The position numbers were made by a program, and so were the translations under genes. A stretch of 64,000 bases of DNA from JAGDZR01 sp049115695 (GTDB lineage Bacteria; Bacteroidota; Bacteroidia; Cytophagales; Cyclobacteriaceae). Under the pieces are notes generated by a model. The model saw only the letters and a program-made list of their open reading frames with translations. It searched no databases and was not told the origin of the DNA. Where the stretch lies: contig JAGDZR010000010.1 of the NCBI GenBank assembly GCA_049115695.1, positions 62,001 through 126,000 of the forward strand. Direction: 5' to 3'. Positions 26,300 to 35,959 of this stretch are shown in pieces. How positions within the stretch are numbered: position 1 is the stretch's first letter; each line of letters begins with the position of its first letter.

Positions 26300-27200
26300 C
26301 TTGAGATGAATAATTCAATCCACTGTAAACACCTTTAATAACGGCCTTGAATTTTGAAATTCTGCCACGCATCAAAAAATATCCCAAATAGGGTACTGCG
26401 TCAATTAAGATAACAGTAGCATGCACTAGCTTGTTCATGGAGTGCTTTTTCACTACCAATAATCTATTCTTGAAATTAAGATAGTAGACAAAAGCTGACG
26501 TTCGCATACCTGAAGGTTTTTCACTTCTAGTGGCTACCCCTGCTTCATGATAGATGACAGACTTGCCATTATACAACAGCCTAAACCCCTTCTTCCTCAT
26601 TCTAATGGACCAATCTACGTCCTCATGATAAGCGAAAAAATCATCATCCAAGATGCCAACCTCACGGATCACTGAAGATTTTACCATCAAACAACATCCT
26701 GTAATCCAGTCAACTTCCCTTAACTGATCAAATTGTCCACTGTCAGTTTTACCAAATCCTATTGTTCTCGATCTACCCCAAATTTTGTCTAAAGTTCCTC
26801 CCCCATTCCAAATCCTTGAACGTTCTGGAAGTTGATTGATTTTGGGTTGGATGGCACCAATAGAATCATCTTGAGAAATTTCATCAACTAAATGATCGAT
26901 GAAATCGGGTTCGACCTCTGTGTCGTTGTTAAGAAGCATGACATAATCAAAATTCTCCTTTAAGGCATATTCAATTCCTACATTATTCCCACCCGTGAAG
27001 CCTCGATTTGAAGAGAGACATATTAAATGAAATTCATTATCAGAGCTTTTTATTTCTATTACATCACCCTCGTTACTGCCATTATCAATGATCACTATGT
27101 TTAGATTCGGATAAGTGCATTTAGCTAATGAATCAAGACAATTTATCGTGTGCTTCACACCATTCCAATTGACCAATATGATTGCTACTGAAGGTGCCAC
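26292..27200 (-). CDS. Glycosyltransferase family 2 (rhamnosyltransferase-like), GTG start
   Basis: This 302-residue GT-A enzyme opens with ILVNWNGVKHTINCLDSL, has the metal-site motif NND (91-93 in LLNNDTEVEPDF) and an acceptor-site segment DDDFFAYHEDVDWSIRMRKKG. This is the WbbL-like layout seen in rhamnosyltransferases. The start is GTG at 27200; no in-frame ATG precedes the conserved N-terminus. It lies 6 bp after wzz copy 1 and overlaps the polymerase gene by 8 bp. Confidence 0.9.
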   Translation of the reverse strand: MAPSVAIILVNWNGVKHTINCLDSLAKCTYPNLNIVIIDNGSNEGDVIEIKSSDNEFHLICLSSNRGFTGGNNVGIEYALKENFDYVMLLNNDTEVEPDFIDHLVDEISQDDSIGAIQPKINQLPERSRIWNGGGTLDKIWGRSRTIGFGKTDSGQFDQLREVDWITGCCLMVKSSVIREVGILDDDFFAYHEDVDWSIRMRKKGFRLLYNGKSVIYHEAGVATRSEKPSGMRTSAFVYYLNFKNRLLVVKKHSMNKLVHATVILIDAVPYLGYFLMRGRISKFKAVIKGVYSGLNYSSQDG

Positions 27201-27206
27201 GTGATA

Positions 27207-28277
27207 TTACTCCGACATCACTGCTCTTACGACCAGTACAAGCGTAAAATATCCAACAGCAAGAAATCCTCCAATCAAACCACTTAGTACGATGAGTTTT
27301 AGAATGCTATCCTTATTATCTGGAAGAGGCAAAATAGGTGAATCTATAATCTGTATTAGTGGCTGGCTATTGCGATGGGAAATTTTCGCAACTTCAAGGT
27401 TCTTGACCAATTCTTCATATACAGCTGCTGACGCTTCAACGTCTATTTGTAGTTTTTGCGTTGGTACCCGATTTACATAATAAATTGGATTCGGACTAGG
27501 TTGGAACTGTGACTGCTTGGCCAATTCGTTTAACGCATTGTCAAGGGCAGCTCTAACGCTATCTGCCTGCAATTGTAGCACGGCAAGGTTCTCTCCCGTC
27601 TTTTTAGTTTTCGTATCCTTGTAGAATGTATTGACCTTATTAACCAACACTTCATTAAAAGCTCTGGCAAAAGGTCCATCCTTTGACAATACTTTAACAC
27701 TCAAAATATTCAGTTTTCGGTCAGGTTTATCCACAACCAGCTGCTTTTTAAGGAAATCGTCAAACACTTCAAAAAGGATACTGTCATGCTTCACACCCAT
27801 TTCTGAAACAGGAACTTCGAAGCTGAAATTTTCCATTCCTTTTTCATTTCTCCACTTCCGTTCCTCTTTTGAAACTCTTCCGTATCTCGTTATCAGCCTT
27901 TCTTCCTTGCCGCTAATTACAGCCTTTTCAAGAAAAGCACTTTTGAGCATTCTGTTGGAAACATATAGCTCACCAATATGATCAATATCGAAAAGGCTGC
28001 TTGATTCATCCATGCTGTTCAGGTTCATGCCAACCATATTGGCTATTGAACTAAACTGACCGCCCATACTTCCACTTTCCTCTAAGACGAAGGTAGTTTC
28101 AGCCATAAAGACTGGCTTAGTAACTACTTCATATACAATGTTCAATCCAGCTATGACAATTGAAATTATCACGATCTGTTTCCATTTATAAAATAGAAAC
28201 AAAATCCAATTCTTAACCCGAAGCACCACATCTTTAATGGATATTCGATCTTCGGCTATATACCGCTGTTCATCCAT
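27207..28277 (-). CDS. Wzz-type chain-length determinant, copy 1
   Basis: This protein of about 356 residues has an inner-membrane helix at about 33-52 and another at about 326-350, flanking a periplasmic region that includes an ETTFVLEE segment and a Lys/Gln-rich helical part. There is no C-terminal tyrosine kinase domain, and no separate BY-kinase gene is present in the window. It regulates polymer length and couples polymerase to the Wza channel. The ATG at 28277 overlaps the wza stop by one base; an in-frame GTG lies immediately upstream (28278-28280). Confidence 0.9.
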   Translation of the reverse strand: MDEQRYIAEDRISIKDVVLRVKNWILFLFYKWKQIVIISIVIAGLNIVYEVVTKPVFMAETTFVLEESGSMGGQFSSIANMVGMNLNSMDESSSLFDIDHIGELYVSNRMLKSAFLEKAVISGKEERLITRYGRVSKEERKWRNEKGMENFSFEVPVSEMGVKHDSILFEVFDDFLKKQLVVDKPDRKLNILSVKVLSKDGPFARAFNEVLVNKVNTFYKDTKTKKTGENLAVLQLQADSVRAALDNALNELAKQSQFQPSPNPIYYVNRVPTQKLQIDVEASAAVYEELVKNLEVAKISHRNSQPLIQIIDSPILPLPDNKDSILKLIVLSGLIGGFLAVGYFTLVLVVRAVMSE

Positions 28278-30856
28278 CACTTTGTAATTTGACTTATGAT
28301 AATGCTTGCCACTGCTGCCAAACTGGTTGTGACCGTGGCTAATTCGCCTACTTTGATAGGCATCTTCAAAGGTTTAACAGGCACAATTATCTCCGATCCG
28401 GGTTCTATTTTCGGGTATTTTCGGATAAACCATAAACCCTTCGTTCTGGCAACAGATCCATTTGCATACACTACATAGGTTCTGGATTTACGTGCCCTTG
28501 AATCAAACCCTCCACCTTGATTGATGTATGATTTTGCCCCCTTGGCTGCTTCAAAACTTACCGTGTTTGGATAAAGCACCCTACCTCTGAGCCTCACGGT
28601 ACTCTGTCGCTTTGGTATTGATATGATATCTCCATCCTCAATGACCAGGTCAATTGCTGTCCCAGCCCCTTTCATAATGCGCTCCAAATCCAAAGGAATA
28701 GCCTCAGACTCTTTGATCTTCAAGTCACTTAAAAAAGTGTTTTTACTGGCCAACTCATTTAGTCGCTCCTTTTTGGCAATTGAAGCAATGGATTCGTTAG
28801 AGGCGCTAAATTGGGTACTACTTAGTTCATCTTCGACACTATTTCGAAAGACAATGTCACTCTCCGTAACGAGCATTGAATCCTGAGAAAGCAATACATT
28901 TAATAAGCTAGATTTACGATTAGAACGCACACCATCAGTCTCGAAAAATTCTGTACGTCTAATGAGCACAGCCCCTTTCGGATAGGCATCCTGTGTAAGA
29001 CCTCCCGACCTTCTAACAAAATCCGAAATTCTTTCTTCGGCAGATTGTACCGCATAAATACCCGGATAGGCAATCTGGCCAACCAGCTCAACTGATTTCT
29101 GCTCAAAATAAGAATCATCTCTACGTACAATTACATGATCAAATGGTTTAAGCTCAAATGATTCATCATTAATGGCCAATCTATTATCGATGTTTAAGGT
29201 AAATATCTCTGTTTGTGATGTTCTGCTCTGATCTTCTGGTATCCTGGCTATTTCCACACTTCCATCTTTAGCAGATGATCTAACCCCATCAGCGATCAAC
29301 ACCAAGTCCTCAATATTCATCCCTTTGTGAAATCGATAACTTCCGGGACTGTTTACCTCGCCTGAAATCTTTACAATGCGCTCCTCTTCAATTTCAAATT
29401 TTGACAAGATGGTAACTACGTCTTCCGGTTGCAGCTTCAGATCTTCAATTTCACCTGACTCAAGATCATTCAATGAAAACGAGATCAAAGACGTGCTCAA
29501 ATCCTGGTTTGTTCTGGTTATCAAAATTCGATTCTGAAAAGCTTCACCTCTTAAACCATCTGCTTTATTGATGAGATCAGTCAAGGAGAGTCCTTCACTA
29601 AATGCATACGGCCCAGGTCTATAAACCGCGCCCCTAATAATTACCCTGTTTTGAAATCTATTCAGAATAGCACCAATAGTATAAACATCGCCTGCTTTTG
29701 CCTCAAATAAGCCAAATTGTTCCTGATAAACGTCTGCCACTAATTTGTCTCTTTCACCATTACGCTCCAACGATATCTTCGCTGTGTAGGCATTCGGGGT
29801 AAATCCTCCGGCATACTTTATTAAGTCTTCAAGTGACTCTCCATCCTTCAATTCAAACAGGCCCGATCGCTTAACTTCCCCCTTGACCATAACCCTTTCC
29901 AGATATGATCCTACCATTATGATATCATCATTCTGCAATCTGATGTTGGGCTTGATTTCACCATCCATCAAGAACTTGTAAATATCAACACTTGCTATAT
30001 GCCTATTTTTCCTAAATACCTTTATTTCCCGCAGTGTACCCATCAATGTGGGTCCTCCAGCCACATACAATGAGTTGACGACCGTAGCTAATCCATTAAC
30101 CGTATAGGTCCCTGGCATTTTCACCTCACCAATAATATTTACTTTAATTGGCCTAACACTGGTTACACTGGTTTGAATAAAAGTAGAAGGATCAGCACTT
30201 AATAAATCTTTGTAAACGTTGGACAAACGTCCCTTTATCACTGTCCTAGCCCGTGTTAGTGTTAAACCAGAAACGTGCACAGGTCCCACATTTTGAATAA
30301 GTATATTCCCTTGATTGTCAATGGATTGGCTGTAATTTCGTTCTGAAGCACCATAAATATTGATTCCCAACTGATCTCCCGGGCCGAGAATATAGTCATC
30401 GGGTGTTGGAATTCTGAGGTTGGTTTCAAAACTTAGTGTACGAGTATTTTCATTAAAAAGAGCATATCCGAAGGGATCTCTTCTATTACTTTCGTTGACC
30501 TTCCTTGGTTGGCTCTTTTTAACAACTGGCTCTGATGATTGTTGTTTTTCATTTTCGTCCGCAAGTTTATTAGCCTTAATGGTATTAATTCTTTGGCTCA
30601 GCTTGGTTGATTCCGTCACAGATACACCTTCCGCCTGAGCAATCATGAAAATATCTTGTTCACTATAGCCCATTTCCTGAGCTCTTTTTAGCATCTGCTC
30701 TATTTGAGCATCAGACAACTCATCTACTTTGATGTTTTTTAAATCCTCTCGTGATTGAGAGTGTCCTAAAAAACTGAATAAGATGAATATAAAAAGTGCG
30801 AATGTTTTTGAGCACCGGACGAATAAATTCGACATGTCAAAAGAATTGTGAGCCAT
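28277..30856 (-). CDS. wza: Wza-type polysaccharide export protein with SLBB repeats, copy 1
   Basis: The product has about 859 residues: a signal peptide, a low-complexity linker (Gln/Ser/Lys-rich), a Poly_export domain (LGPGDQLGINIYGAS ... VGPVHVSG) and several SLBB domains with the recurring pattern V-x-G-E-V-x-x-P-G-x-Y. It ends in a hydrophobic helix (TTSLAAVASIIIS). It forms the outer-membrane export channel. I choose ATG 30856 over an upstream in-frame GTG at 30869-30871 because that GTG overlaps a TACCTTTG promoter-like element. It is much longer than E. coli Wza (about 380 aa), as is usual in Bacteroidota. The N-terminal cysteine (FVRCSK) is not in a lipobox. Confidence 0.92.
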   Translation of the reverse strand: MAHNSFDMSNLFVRCSKTFALFIFILFSFLGHSQSREDLKNIKVDELSDAQIEQMLKRAQEMGYSEQDIFMIAQAEGVSVTESTKLSQRINTIKANKLADENEKQQSSEPVVKKSQPRKVNESNRRDPFGYALFNENTRTLSFETNLRIPTPDDYILGPGDQLGINIYGASERNYSQSIDNQGNILIQNVGPVHVSGLTLTRARTVIKGRLSNVYKDLLSADPSTFIQTSVTSVRPIKVNIIGEVKMPGTYTVNGLATVVNSLYVAGGPTLMGTLREIKVFRKNRHIASVDIYKFLMDGEIKPNIRLQNDDIIMVGSYLERVMVKGEVKRSGLFELKDGESLEDLIKYAGGFTPNAYTAKISLERNGERDKLVADVYQEQFGLFEAKAGDVYTIGAILNRFQNRVIIRGAVYRPGPYAFSEGLSLTDLINKADGLRGEAFQNRILITRTNQDLSTSLISFSLNDLESGEIEDLKLQPEDVVTILSKFEIEEERIVKISGEVNSPGSYRFHKGMNIEDLVLIADGVRSSAKDGSVEIARIPEDQSRTSQTEIFTLNIDNRLAINDESFELKPFDHVIVRRDDSYFEQKSVELVGQIAYPGIYAVQSAEERISDFVRRSGGLTQDAYPKGAVLIRRTEFFETDGVRSNRKSSLLNVLLSQDSMLVTESDIVFRNSVEDELSSTQFSASNESIASIAKKERLNELASKNTFLSDLKIKESEAIPLDLERIMKGAGTAIDLVIEDGDIISIPKRQSTVRLRGRVLYPNTVSFEAAKGAKSYINQGGGFDSRARKSRTYVVYANGSVARTKGLWFIRKYPKIEPGSEIIVPVKPLKMPIKVGELATVTTSLAAVASIIISQITK

Positions 30857-30870
30857 AATTTTAGAACGCA

Positions 30871-30878
30871 CAAAGGTA
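30871..30878 (-). promoter_or_regulatory. Candidate -7 element TACCTTTG for wza
   Basis: The minus-strand TACCTTTG matches TAnnTTTG and lies 14 bp before the wza ATG, in the 34-bp gap after the phosphosugar transferase gene. An identical element precedes the U32-like gene at 56396-56403. No obvious -33 TTG is present. It may give the export/assembly genes a separate promoter. Confidence 0.45.
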
Positions 30879-30890
30879 CTGTATTTGTGC

Positions 30891-32261
30891 TTACTGTCCT
30901 TTGGAGAAAATTACAGTATTAATTGTATCAATAATTATTCTGATATCCAGAATAATTGATCTGTTTTTTATGTAGTAAAGATCATATTCAAGCTTTTTAT
31001 AACTATCCTCAAGATTTTCGCCGTATTTGTATTTCACCTGAGCCCAACCTGTAATGCCCGGTTTAACCATATGTCGCATGTCGTAAAAAGGAATTTGCTC
31101 ACTCAGCTGATCGACAAACACTTTACGCTCTGGTCTTGGGCCAATGAGGCTCATTTCCCCTTTCATCACATTCCAAAACTGTGGAAGTTCGTCGAACCGG
31201 AATTTTCTTAAAATTTTACCGAACCGGGTAACCCGTGCATCATTTTTTACGGCCATTTTAGCTCCATCCTTTTCAGCATCTGTGACCATTGATCGAAGCT
31301 TTACTAAGTTGAACTCATCACCACCTCTACCCACACGAAGCTGTCTAAAGAAAAGAGGTCCTCGATTAAAGAAAATATTCAAAATGTAGATTAAAGGTAA
31401 AATCAGGGCAAAGAATAACAATCCAAAAAATGAAAAGAATACATCGATCATTCGGTGCACACCTTTATAAATCAAATTGTAATTGGCTCTTGTAAATGGT
31501 AAATACCAGAAAAGATTCTTTCCCAGTCGACTTAGTGGCAGAGCATTCTGAACAGCCTCATAAAACTTAAGATAGTCATATACTTCAATTCGCTTTAAGG
31601 AGCATAGTTCGATAAATTCATTGATCTCTGCTGGTAGTGAGTTAAGGTTGTCATAAGCCAGAATAACAGTGTTAATCCTTTGATTGGACAAAATTTCCCT
31701 AAATTCCTGAATGGCCTTCCCATCCAATGGGTTTCTCTCATCAACAATTTTTTCGTTTACTATTCTGTATGTGTTTTTCTCAAAGGGAAAAGCTTCCTTA
31801 ATAAATGAAATACATTCAGGGATTCCAAATATTAACGTGTTGGTATATAATACTGGTTGATGAATTACCACAATATAAAAATATCTCCAGATGGTAATAG
31901 ATAGAGGGAGTAATATTATTAGATATAAAACCAGAATCCTCTTAGCAGGAATGCTGGGAGTAATTCCAGGGGTTAAAAAATAGATTGAAAAGGAAATTAA
32001 ATAAACAAACAGAATTAAATGTAATTTCCTAGAGCTACTGGCTATTTGAAGGTTGTAAGTCTTGAATATACCATTCAGAATTAAATTATAGGAAAGAAAA
32101 AAACCTACCGACAGGTAGAATAAGAAAACAATACTCCCACTAATTAAAAGATTATATACATAAAGCCCCACCAGTGCAATTGCATTGTCAATAATTAATA
32201 GCAATACCTTTCGTTCGCTAATGGAAAAGTTGAAAGATCTGTTCTTACGTTTTTTGAGCAC
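30891..32261 (-). CDS. Initiating undecaprenyl-phosphate sugar phosphotransferase (WbaP/WcaJ-like)
   Basis: This 456-residue polyprenyl-phosphate hexose-1-phosphate transferase has four to five N-terminal helices, a central soluble domain and a C-terminal catalytic domain after a re-entrant helix near 270-300. The diagnostic catalytic motifs are KLRSMVTDAEKDG, FRFDELPQFWNV, GEMSLIGPRPER and KPGITGWAQV. It loads the first sugar phosphate onto undecaprenyl phosphate. It is the only such initiating enzyme in the window, although two export systems are encoded. The start is GTG 32261; the in-frame upstream codons hit a TAA. Confidence 0.95.
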   Translation of the reverse strand: MLKKRKNRSFNFSISERKVLLLIIDNAIALVGLYVYNLLISGSIVFLFYLSVGFFLSYNLILNGIFKTYNLQIASSSRKLHLILFVYLISFSIYFLTPGITPSIPAKRILVLYLIILLPLSITIWRYFYIVVIHQPVLYTNTLIFGIPECISFIKEAFPFEKNTYRIVNEKIVDERNPLDGKAIQEFREILSNQRINTVILAYDNLNSLPAEINEFIELCSLKRIEVYDYLKFYEAVQNALPLSRLGKNLFWYLPFTRANYNLIYKGVHRMIDVFFSFFGLLFFALILPLIYILNIFFNRGPLFFRQLRVGRGGDEFNLVKLRSMVTDAEKDGAKMAVKNDARVTRFGKILRKFRFDELPQFWNVMKGEMSLIGPRPERKVFVDQLSEQIPFYDMRHMVKPGITGWAQVKYKYGENLEDSYKKLEYDLYYIKNRSIILDIRIIIDTINTVIFSKGQ

Positions 32262-32297
32262 TCTAGAAAATTATATCCGCAAAATAACGGAAGATTT

Positions 32298-33035
32298 CTA
32301 TTTCGTTATCCAACTTTTCAACTTAGGTAAATATCTATAGAGCGGGTAAAGCAATGGATATTTCATTTTGTTTAATAAAAATGCCTTTCTAGTCTGTAAG
32401 AAACCTTTCCACATATTACCCAATGAGCTTGTTGTTGCTCCACCGATTCTCATATGGACCAAAATTTCCGAAATGTATTTTGCTGAAACTCGTTTGCCCT
32501 GCAAAAACCTCAGCATTAATTCAAAGTCTGCTGAAAGTGAAAGCGCTTCATTATATCCGCCTAATTTTTCGTAGCACTCTCTCTTTGCATAGAATGTAGG
32601 ATGAGCAGGATGCCACCCTGTCACAAAATCTCTTTGGATACCAAATTCCCACTTTCTCACTGTTTCTTCTGCACTATTCACAAATGCTAAATCACCATAA
32701 ATTACTTTTACGTCATTTTTTTTGAATCCCTGAACAATAGTTTCAATAGTTCTGCTTGAGGCAAGCGTATCATCTGAATTCAAAAAGCCTATTATGTCTC
32801 CACTGGCTAATGAAATACCTTTATTCATTGCGTTGTAAATACCCGAATCTTTTTCAGATATAAGCACATCGGTTTCTGCCATATTTGGTTTAATAATTTC
32901 AAGGGTCCTATCATTAGATAGCCCATCGACAACAACCCATTCAATATCAGGGTAAGACTGAGTTTTTACTGATTCCATACACTTAGCAATTGTATTTTCG
33001 GAATTGAAACACACCGTTACAATCGTAATTTTCAC
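32298..33035 (-). CDS. Glycosyltransferase family 2, 245 aa, GTG start
   Basis: This short GT-A enzyme has VTVCFNSENTIAKCMESV at the N-terminus, a WVVVDGLSNDRTLEI donor loop, the core DSGIYNAMNKGI and the metal site NSDD. It has the same length and core motif as the GT2 at 35218-35955, so the two are probably duplicated paralogues with different acceptors. GTG 33035 is the start and overlaps the polymerase stop by 4 bp. Confidence 0.9.
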   Translation of the reverse strand: MKITIVTVCFNSENTIAKCMESVKTQSYPDIEWVVVDGLSNDRTLEIIKPNMAETDVLISEKDSGIYNAMNKGISLASGDIIGFLNSDDTLASSRTIETIVQGFKKNDVKVIYGDLAFVNSAEETVRKWEFGIQRDFVTGWHPAHPTFYAKRECYEKLGGYNEALSLSADFELMLRFLQGKRVSAKYISEILVHMRIGGATTSSLGNMWKGFLQTRKAFLLNKMKYPLLYPLYRYLPKLKSWITK

Positions 33036-34285
33036 TTGATCTCTTGAATTTCAGATGACTTTTCATAATCTACCTTATCATAAATAATAATCGAAATAGC
33101 AGATAAGAATATTGAAAATGGCACAACGCTACGAGTAACTAGGAAGTACTCTGTGATTAGATTCGCCAGAAAATATAGAATTAGCACCGTGGCAAAAACG
33201 TTAAATTCAAAAAGTTTATGATTAGACAATGCCTTCCGATAATGCTTGTAAAGTATCGCAAAGGGCAATATCAGCATAAAAATGACACCTATCCCCCCCA
33301 TAAGCACATTAACCTGAGGAATATAGCCATCATACCAGTTACCCTTCATTGCCAAGGCTCCAGGTCCGAATATCAAGTGCGTTTCGGCCGATTGCTCAAA
33401 TGACAAAAAAAACTTATCCAATCTGGAATTCGCACTTTGATCACTGCTTACATCAAAATCAAATGTTCTTAGTATCGTTTCCATTAACCTTAACTGCTCC
33501 CTCGTATCTGTTTCAAGTGTAGCAAGTCTATAACCCGTATAGCTCAAAAGAATAACAGTAAGTGGAACAAGAAAAATGTACTTCTTCCGAATGCTAATTT
33601 TAATCTTAAGTTTGCCAAATAATCGTATCAATGTATATCCAACCAAAACAACTACTCCTGTTCTGGAACCAGTTAATACAAGTGCAACAATTGTGGTTGC
33701 ACTTAAAAGATTTGCAAATACTGACCGAATTTCAAATAATCTCCTCCAATACGCTCTAAAAAAAACAAGTCCAAGTGCCAGATAAGAGGAATACAAATGA
33801 GCATCTGAGCCCCATTCCTCACTAGAAAATGGCCATTTTGGTCTCCAATTTCCAGTCATGCCAAATAATTTTAGGACCATGTACATGTACACCCAGCCAG
33901 TCAGAAACAAAAAAGCATAAAAAGAAGCCCTGTGAAGATTTTTCAACTTGTCTGTGTCCCACCTGATTGAATACATCAATATTGGAGGCACGAATGGAAC
34001 AACAAACTTATAAAAGAAGAAAATATTCTCGATTGATCTCACTCTCACCCAAACTAATCCCGCCACCAAACTCATTCCAAGAAGGGCAATAATGGTAATA
34101 ATAACCCAAAACAAATCTTTTTTGATTCCTCCATCTTTAAACAAAAGTCCAATCCCGACCAGCAAACACAAATCAGTAATTCTGAAAGGACCAACTATGG
34201 AGTAATTGACAATGATGCCAATAGTTGCTGTGAGCAACATAATGTATTTTAAATCGATCCTATATTGATAAATTCTGAGAATCAT
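33032..34285 (-). CDS. Wzy-like polymerase / O-antigen ligase family, copy 2
   Basis: This 417-residue polytopic membrane protein has about 10-11 helices, a periplasmic loop (around SDQSANSRLDKFFLSFEQS ... IFGPGALAMKG) and a GSRTG motif at about 205-212, common in O-antigen polymerase/ligase proteins. It polymerises or ligates repeat units. A second Wzy-like protein in one operon suggests two polymers, or one polymerase plus one ligase. Confidence 0.82.
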   Translation of the reverse strand: MILRIYQYRIDLKYIMLLTATIGIIVNYSIVGPFRITDLCLLVGIGLLFKDGGIKKDLFWVIITIIALLGMSLVAGLVWVRVRSIENIFFFYKFVVPFVPPILMYSIRWDTDKLKNLHRASFYAFLFLTGWVYMYMVLKLFGMTGNWRPKWPFSSEEWGSDAHLYSSYLALGLVFFRAYWRRLFEIRSVFANLLSATTIVALVLTGSRTGVVVLVGYTLIRLFGKLKIKISIRKKYIFLVPLTVILLSYTGYRLATLETDTREQLRLMETILRTFDFDVSSDQSANSRLDKFFLSFEQSAETHLIFGPGALAMKGNWYDGYIPQVNVLMGGIGVIFMLILPFAILYKHYRKALSNHKLFEFNVFATVLILYFLANLITEYFLVTRSVVPFSIFLSAISIIIYDKVDYEKSSEIQEIK

Positions 34286-34287
34286 AT

Positions 34288-35208
34288 TTATCTTACTGAC
34301 GCCCTCAGTCCATCAAGCTTCCACTTTAATTTAGTCAACGCAACAGCTCCTTTCGGGAAAAAGCAAACAGTAATAAGTTTAACTTTTTGCAAAGAGGAAA
34401 GTGATGACAACAATATCCTTTTTAAGGAAAAATCGCCTTTAATCAAGTCCAAGTAAATCCTGGCATGATCAAAATCGTCATCCTCCTCAAGCAAAAGGCG
34501 ATCTTTATGATTTCTCAATTTATCAAGTAAGGAAATAAGCCTGACGGCACGAAAATTCATAACCTTCTTCTGATAATTAAGAACTCCGCCAAAAGTTTGA
34601 TGCTCATGTTGTCTATAGTAATACAAAGGTTTTTTGATATGCAATATTGATCTTGCGTGTGCCTTGATACACAAAGTGAACCAAACATCTTCAAAGGGTA
34701 AGTCATCGGGCATAGGAAAGACCTTATCCGCGATCTTTCGCTTCATTGACCAGGACCATCTTGGAATACTGATCAATTTTGATTTAACAATCTGATATGA
34801 CCCTATAGCAATCTCTGGTTGCATATTATACTGACCACACATATTCATATTTTCATCTACAACATGAGCATCATGTATGTGCGCGTCATATGATTGCATC
34901 TGGCCGTAGTAATTCAAAAAATTTACGTCAAGGATGTCGTCCGCATCTATCGCTTTTATTAAGTTCCCGCAACTCTTACTGAAGCCCAAATTGAGGGCCA
35001 TTACTTTACCCTGGCCTTCGTTGTTGTAGCTCTTTACTTGAGGATACTTTTCTGAAAGACGATCAAGTATTGTTTGTGTTTGATCTTCGGAACCATCATT
35101 TATTACAATTACCTCATGCTCTATATCAGAATCGTTTTCAACTACACTTCTTATTGCTTCTTCAATAAACAATTCACCGTTTTTCACGGGGATGATAAAT
35201 GAAACCAT
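34288..35208 (-). CDS. Glycosyltransferase family 2
   Basis: This 306-residue GT-A enzyme has FIIPVKNGELFIEEAIRSV, VIVINDGSEDQT and the metal-binding DADD motif (KAIDADDILD, about 90-99). The C-terminal half has the PFEDVWFTLCIKAHA acceptor-side segment. It transfers one sugar of the repeat unit. It lies 9 bp after the upstream GT2 and 2 bp before the polymerase gene. Confidence 0.91.
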   Translation of the reverse strand: MVSFIIPVKNGELFIEEAIRSVVENDSDIEHEVIVINDGSEDQTQTILDRLSEKYPQVKSYNNEGQGKVMALNLGFSKSCGNLIKAIDADDILDVNFLNYYGQMQSYDAHIHDAHVVDENMNMCGQYNMQPEIAIGSYQIVKSKLISIPRWSWSMKRKIADKVFPMPDDLPFEDVWFTLCIKAHARSILHIKKPLYYYRQHEHQTFGGVLNYQKKVMNFRAVRLISLLDKLRNHKDRLLLEEDDDFDHARIYLDLIKGDFSLKRILLSSLSSLQKVKLITVCFFPKGAVALTKLKWKLDGLRASVR

Positions 35209-35217
35209 CTAAGGGTA

Positions 35218-35955
35218 TTACTGTGACACCAAGTGCTTTCTAGTCATTAAGAATTTATAGCACAGTACTGGCAAACCAAACAAAAACATAAATCCAGTCC
35301 GTTTGTATAGAACCTTAATATGCTCGCGCAAATTTAGAAATATTCTTTGTTCACCAATGCCGCCCAACTCATATTTCACAATTGCTTCGGGAATTTGACG
35401 TATGTTAGATGCCTTTACGTTTGTTAATAAGTCGAAATACCAATTAAGTTCAGCCTTCAATAGATAATTAAGATCATAGCTGCCCAATACGGCCCTTTTT
35501 ACAAAGATCGCCTGATGACAAAGTACTCTGGTGCCCCATAATACTAGATTGTTTCTTGAAAAAGTTTTGGCTTTCATATGTGTTTGTTGGTCTTTGCCAA
35601 TCAGGATGGAATCACCATAGATGATCTTATCCGTTGCTTCCTCCTCTTTGAAAACACTTTCAAGTACATTTTCATTGGCAAACTCGTCTCCTGCATTTAG
35701 GAAAATGACCCATTCCCCCTTTGATATGTTTATTCCTTTGTTCATGGCATCATAAATGCCATTATCTGCCTCTGAAATCCATTTATCGATCTGATTTTCG
35801 TTTCTTTCAATTACTGAGATAGTGTCATCTGATGAATTTCCGTCGATCACCACGTATTCCAAATCTTTAAAGGTTTGAGCAATCACGCTTTGGAGTGTCC
35901 TCTCAAGACCATTTGCGTCGTTTCGTACTACAGTTACAATTGAAAGCTTTATCAT
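35218..35955 (-). CDS. Glycosyltransferase family 2, 245 aa
   Basis: This GT-A enzyme has VTVVRNDANGLERTLQSV, VVIDGNSSDDT, the core ADNGIYDAMNKGIN and NAGDEF at the metal site. The length and motif pattern match those of the 32298-33035 gene, indicating a family duplication within the operon. It lies 4 bp downstream of the acetyltransferase gene. Confidence 0.9.
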   Translation of the reverse strand: MIKLSIVTVVRNDANGLERTLQSVIAQTFKDLEYVVIDGNSSDDTISVIERNENQIDKWISEADNGIYDAMNKGINISKGEWVIFLNAGDEFANENVLESVFKEEEATDKIIYGDSILIGKDQQTHMKAKTFSRNNLVLWGTRVLCHQAIFVKRAVLGSYDLNYLLKAELNWYFDLLTNVKASNIRQIPEAIVKYELGGIGEQRIFLNLREHIKVLYKRTGFMFLFGLPVLCYKFLMTRKHLVSQ

Positions 35956-35959
35956 GTTT

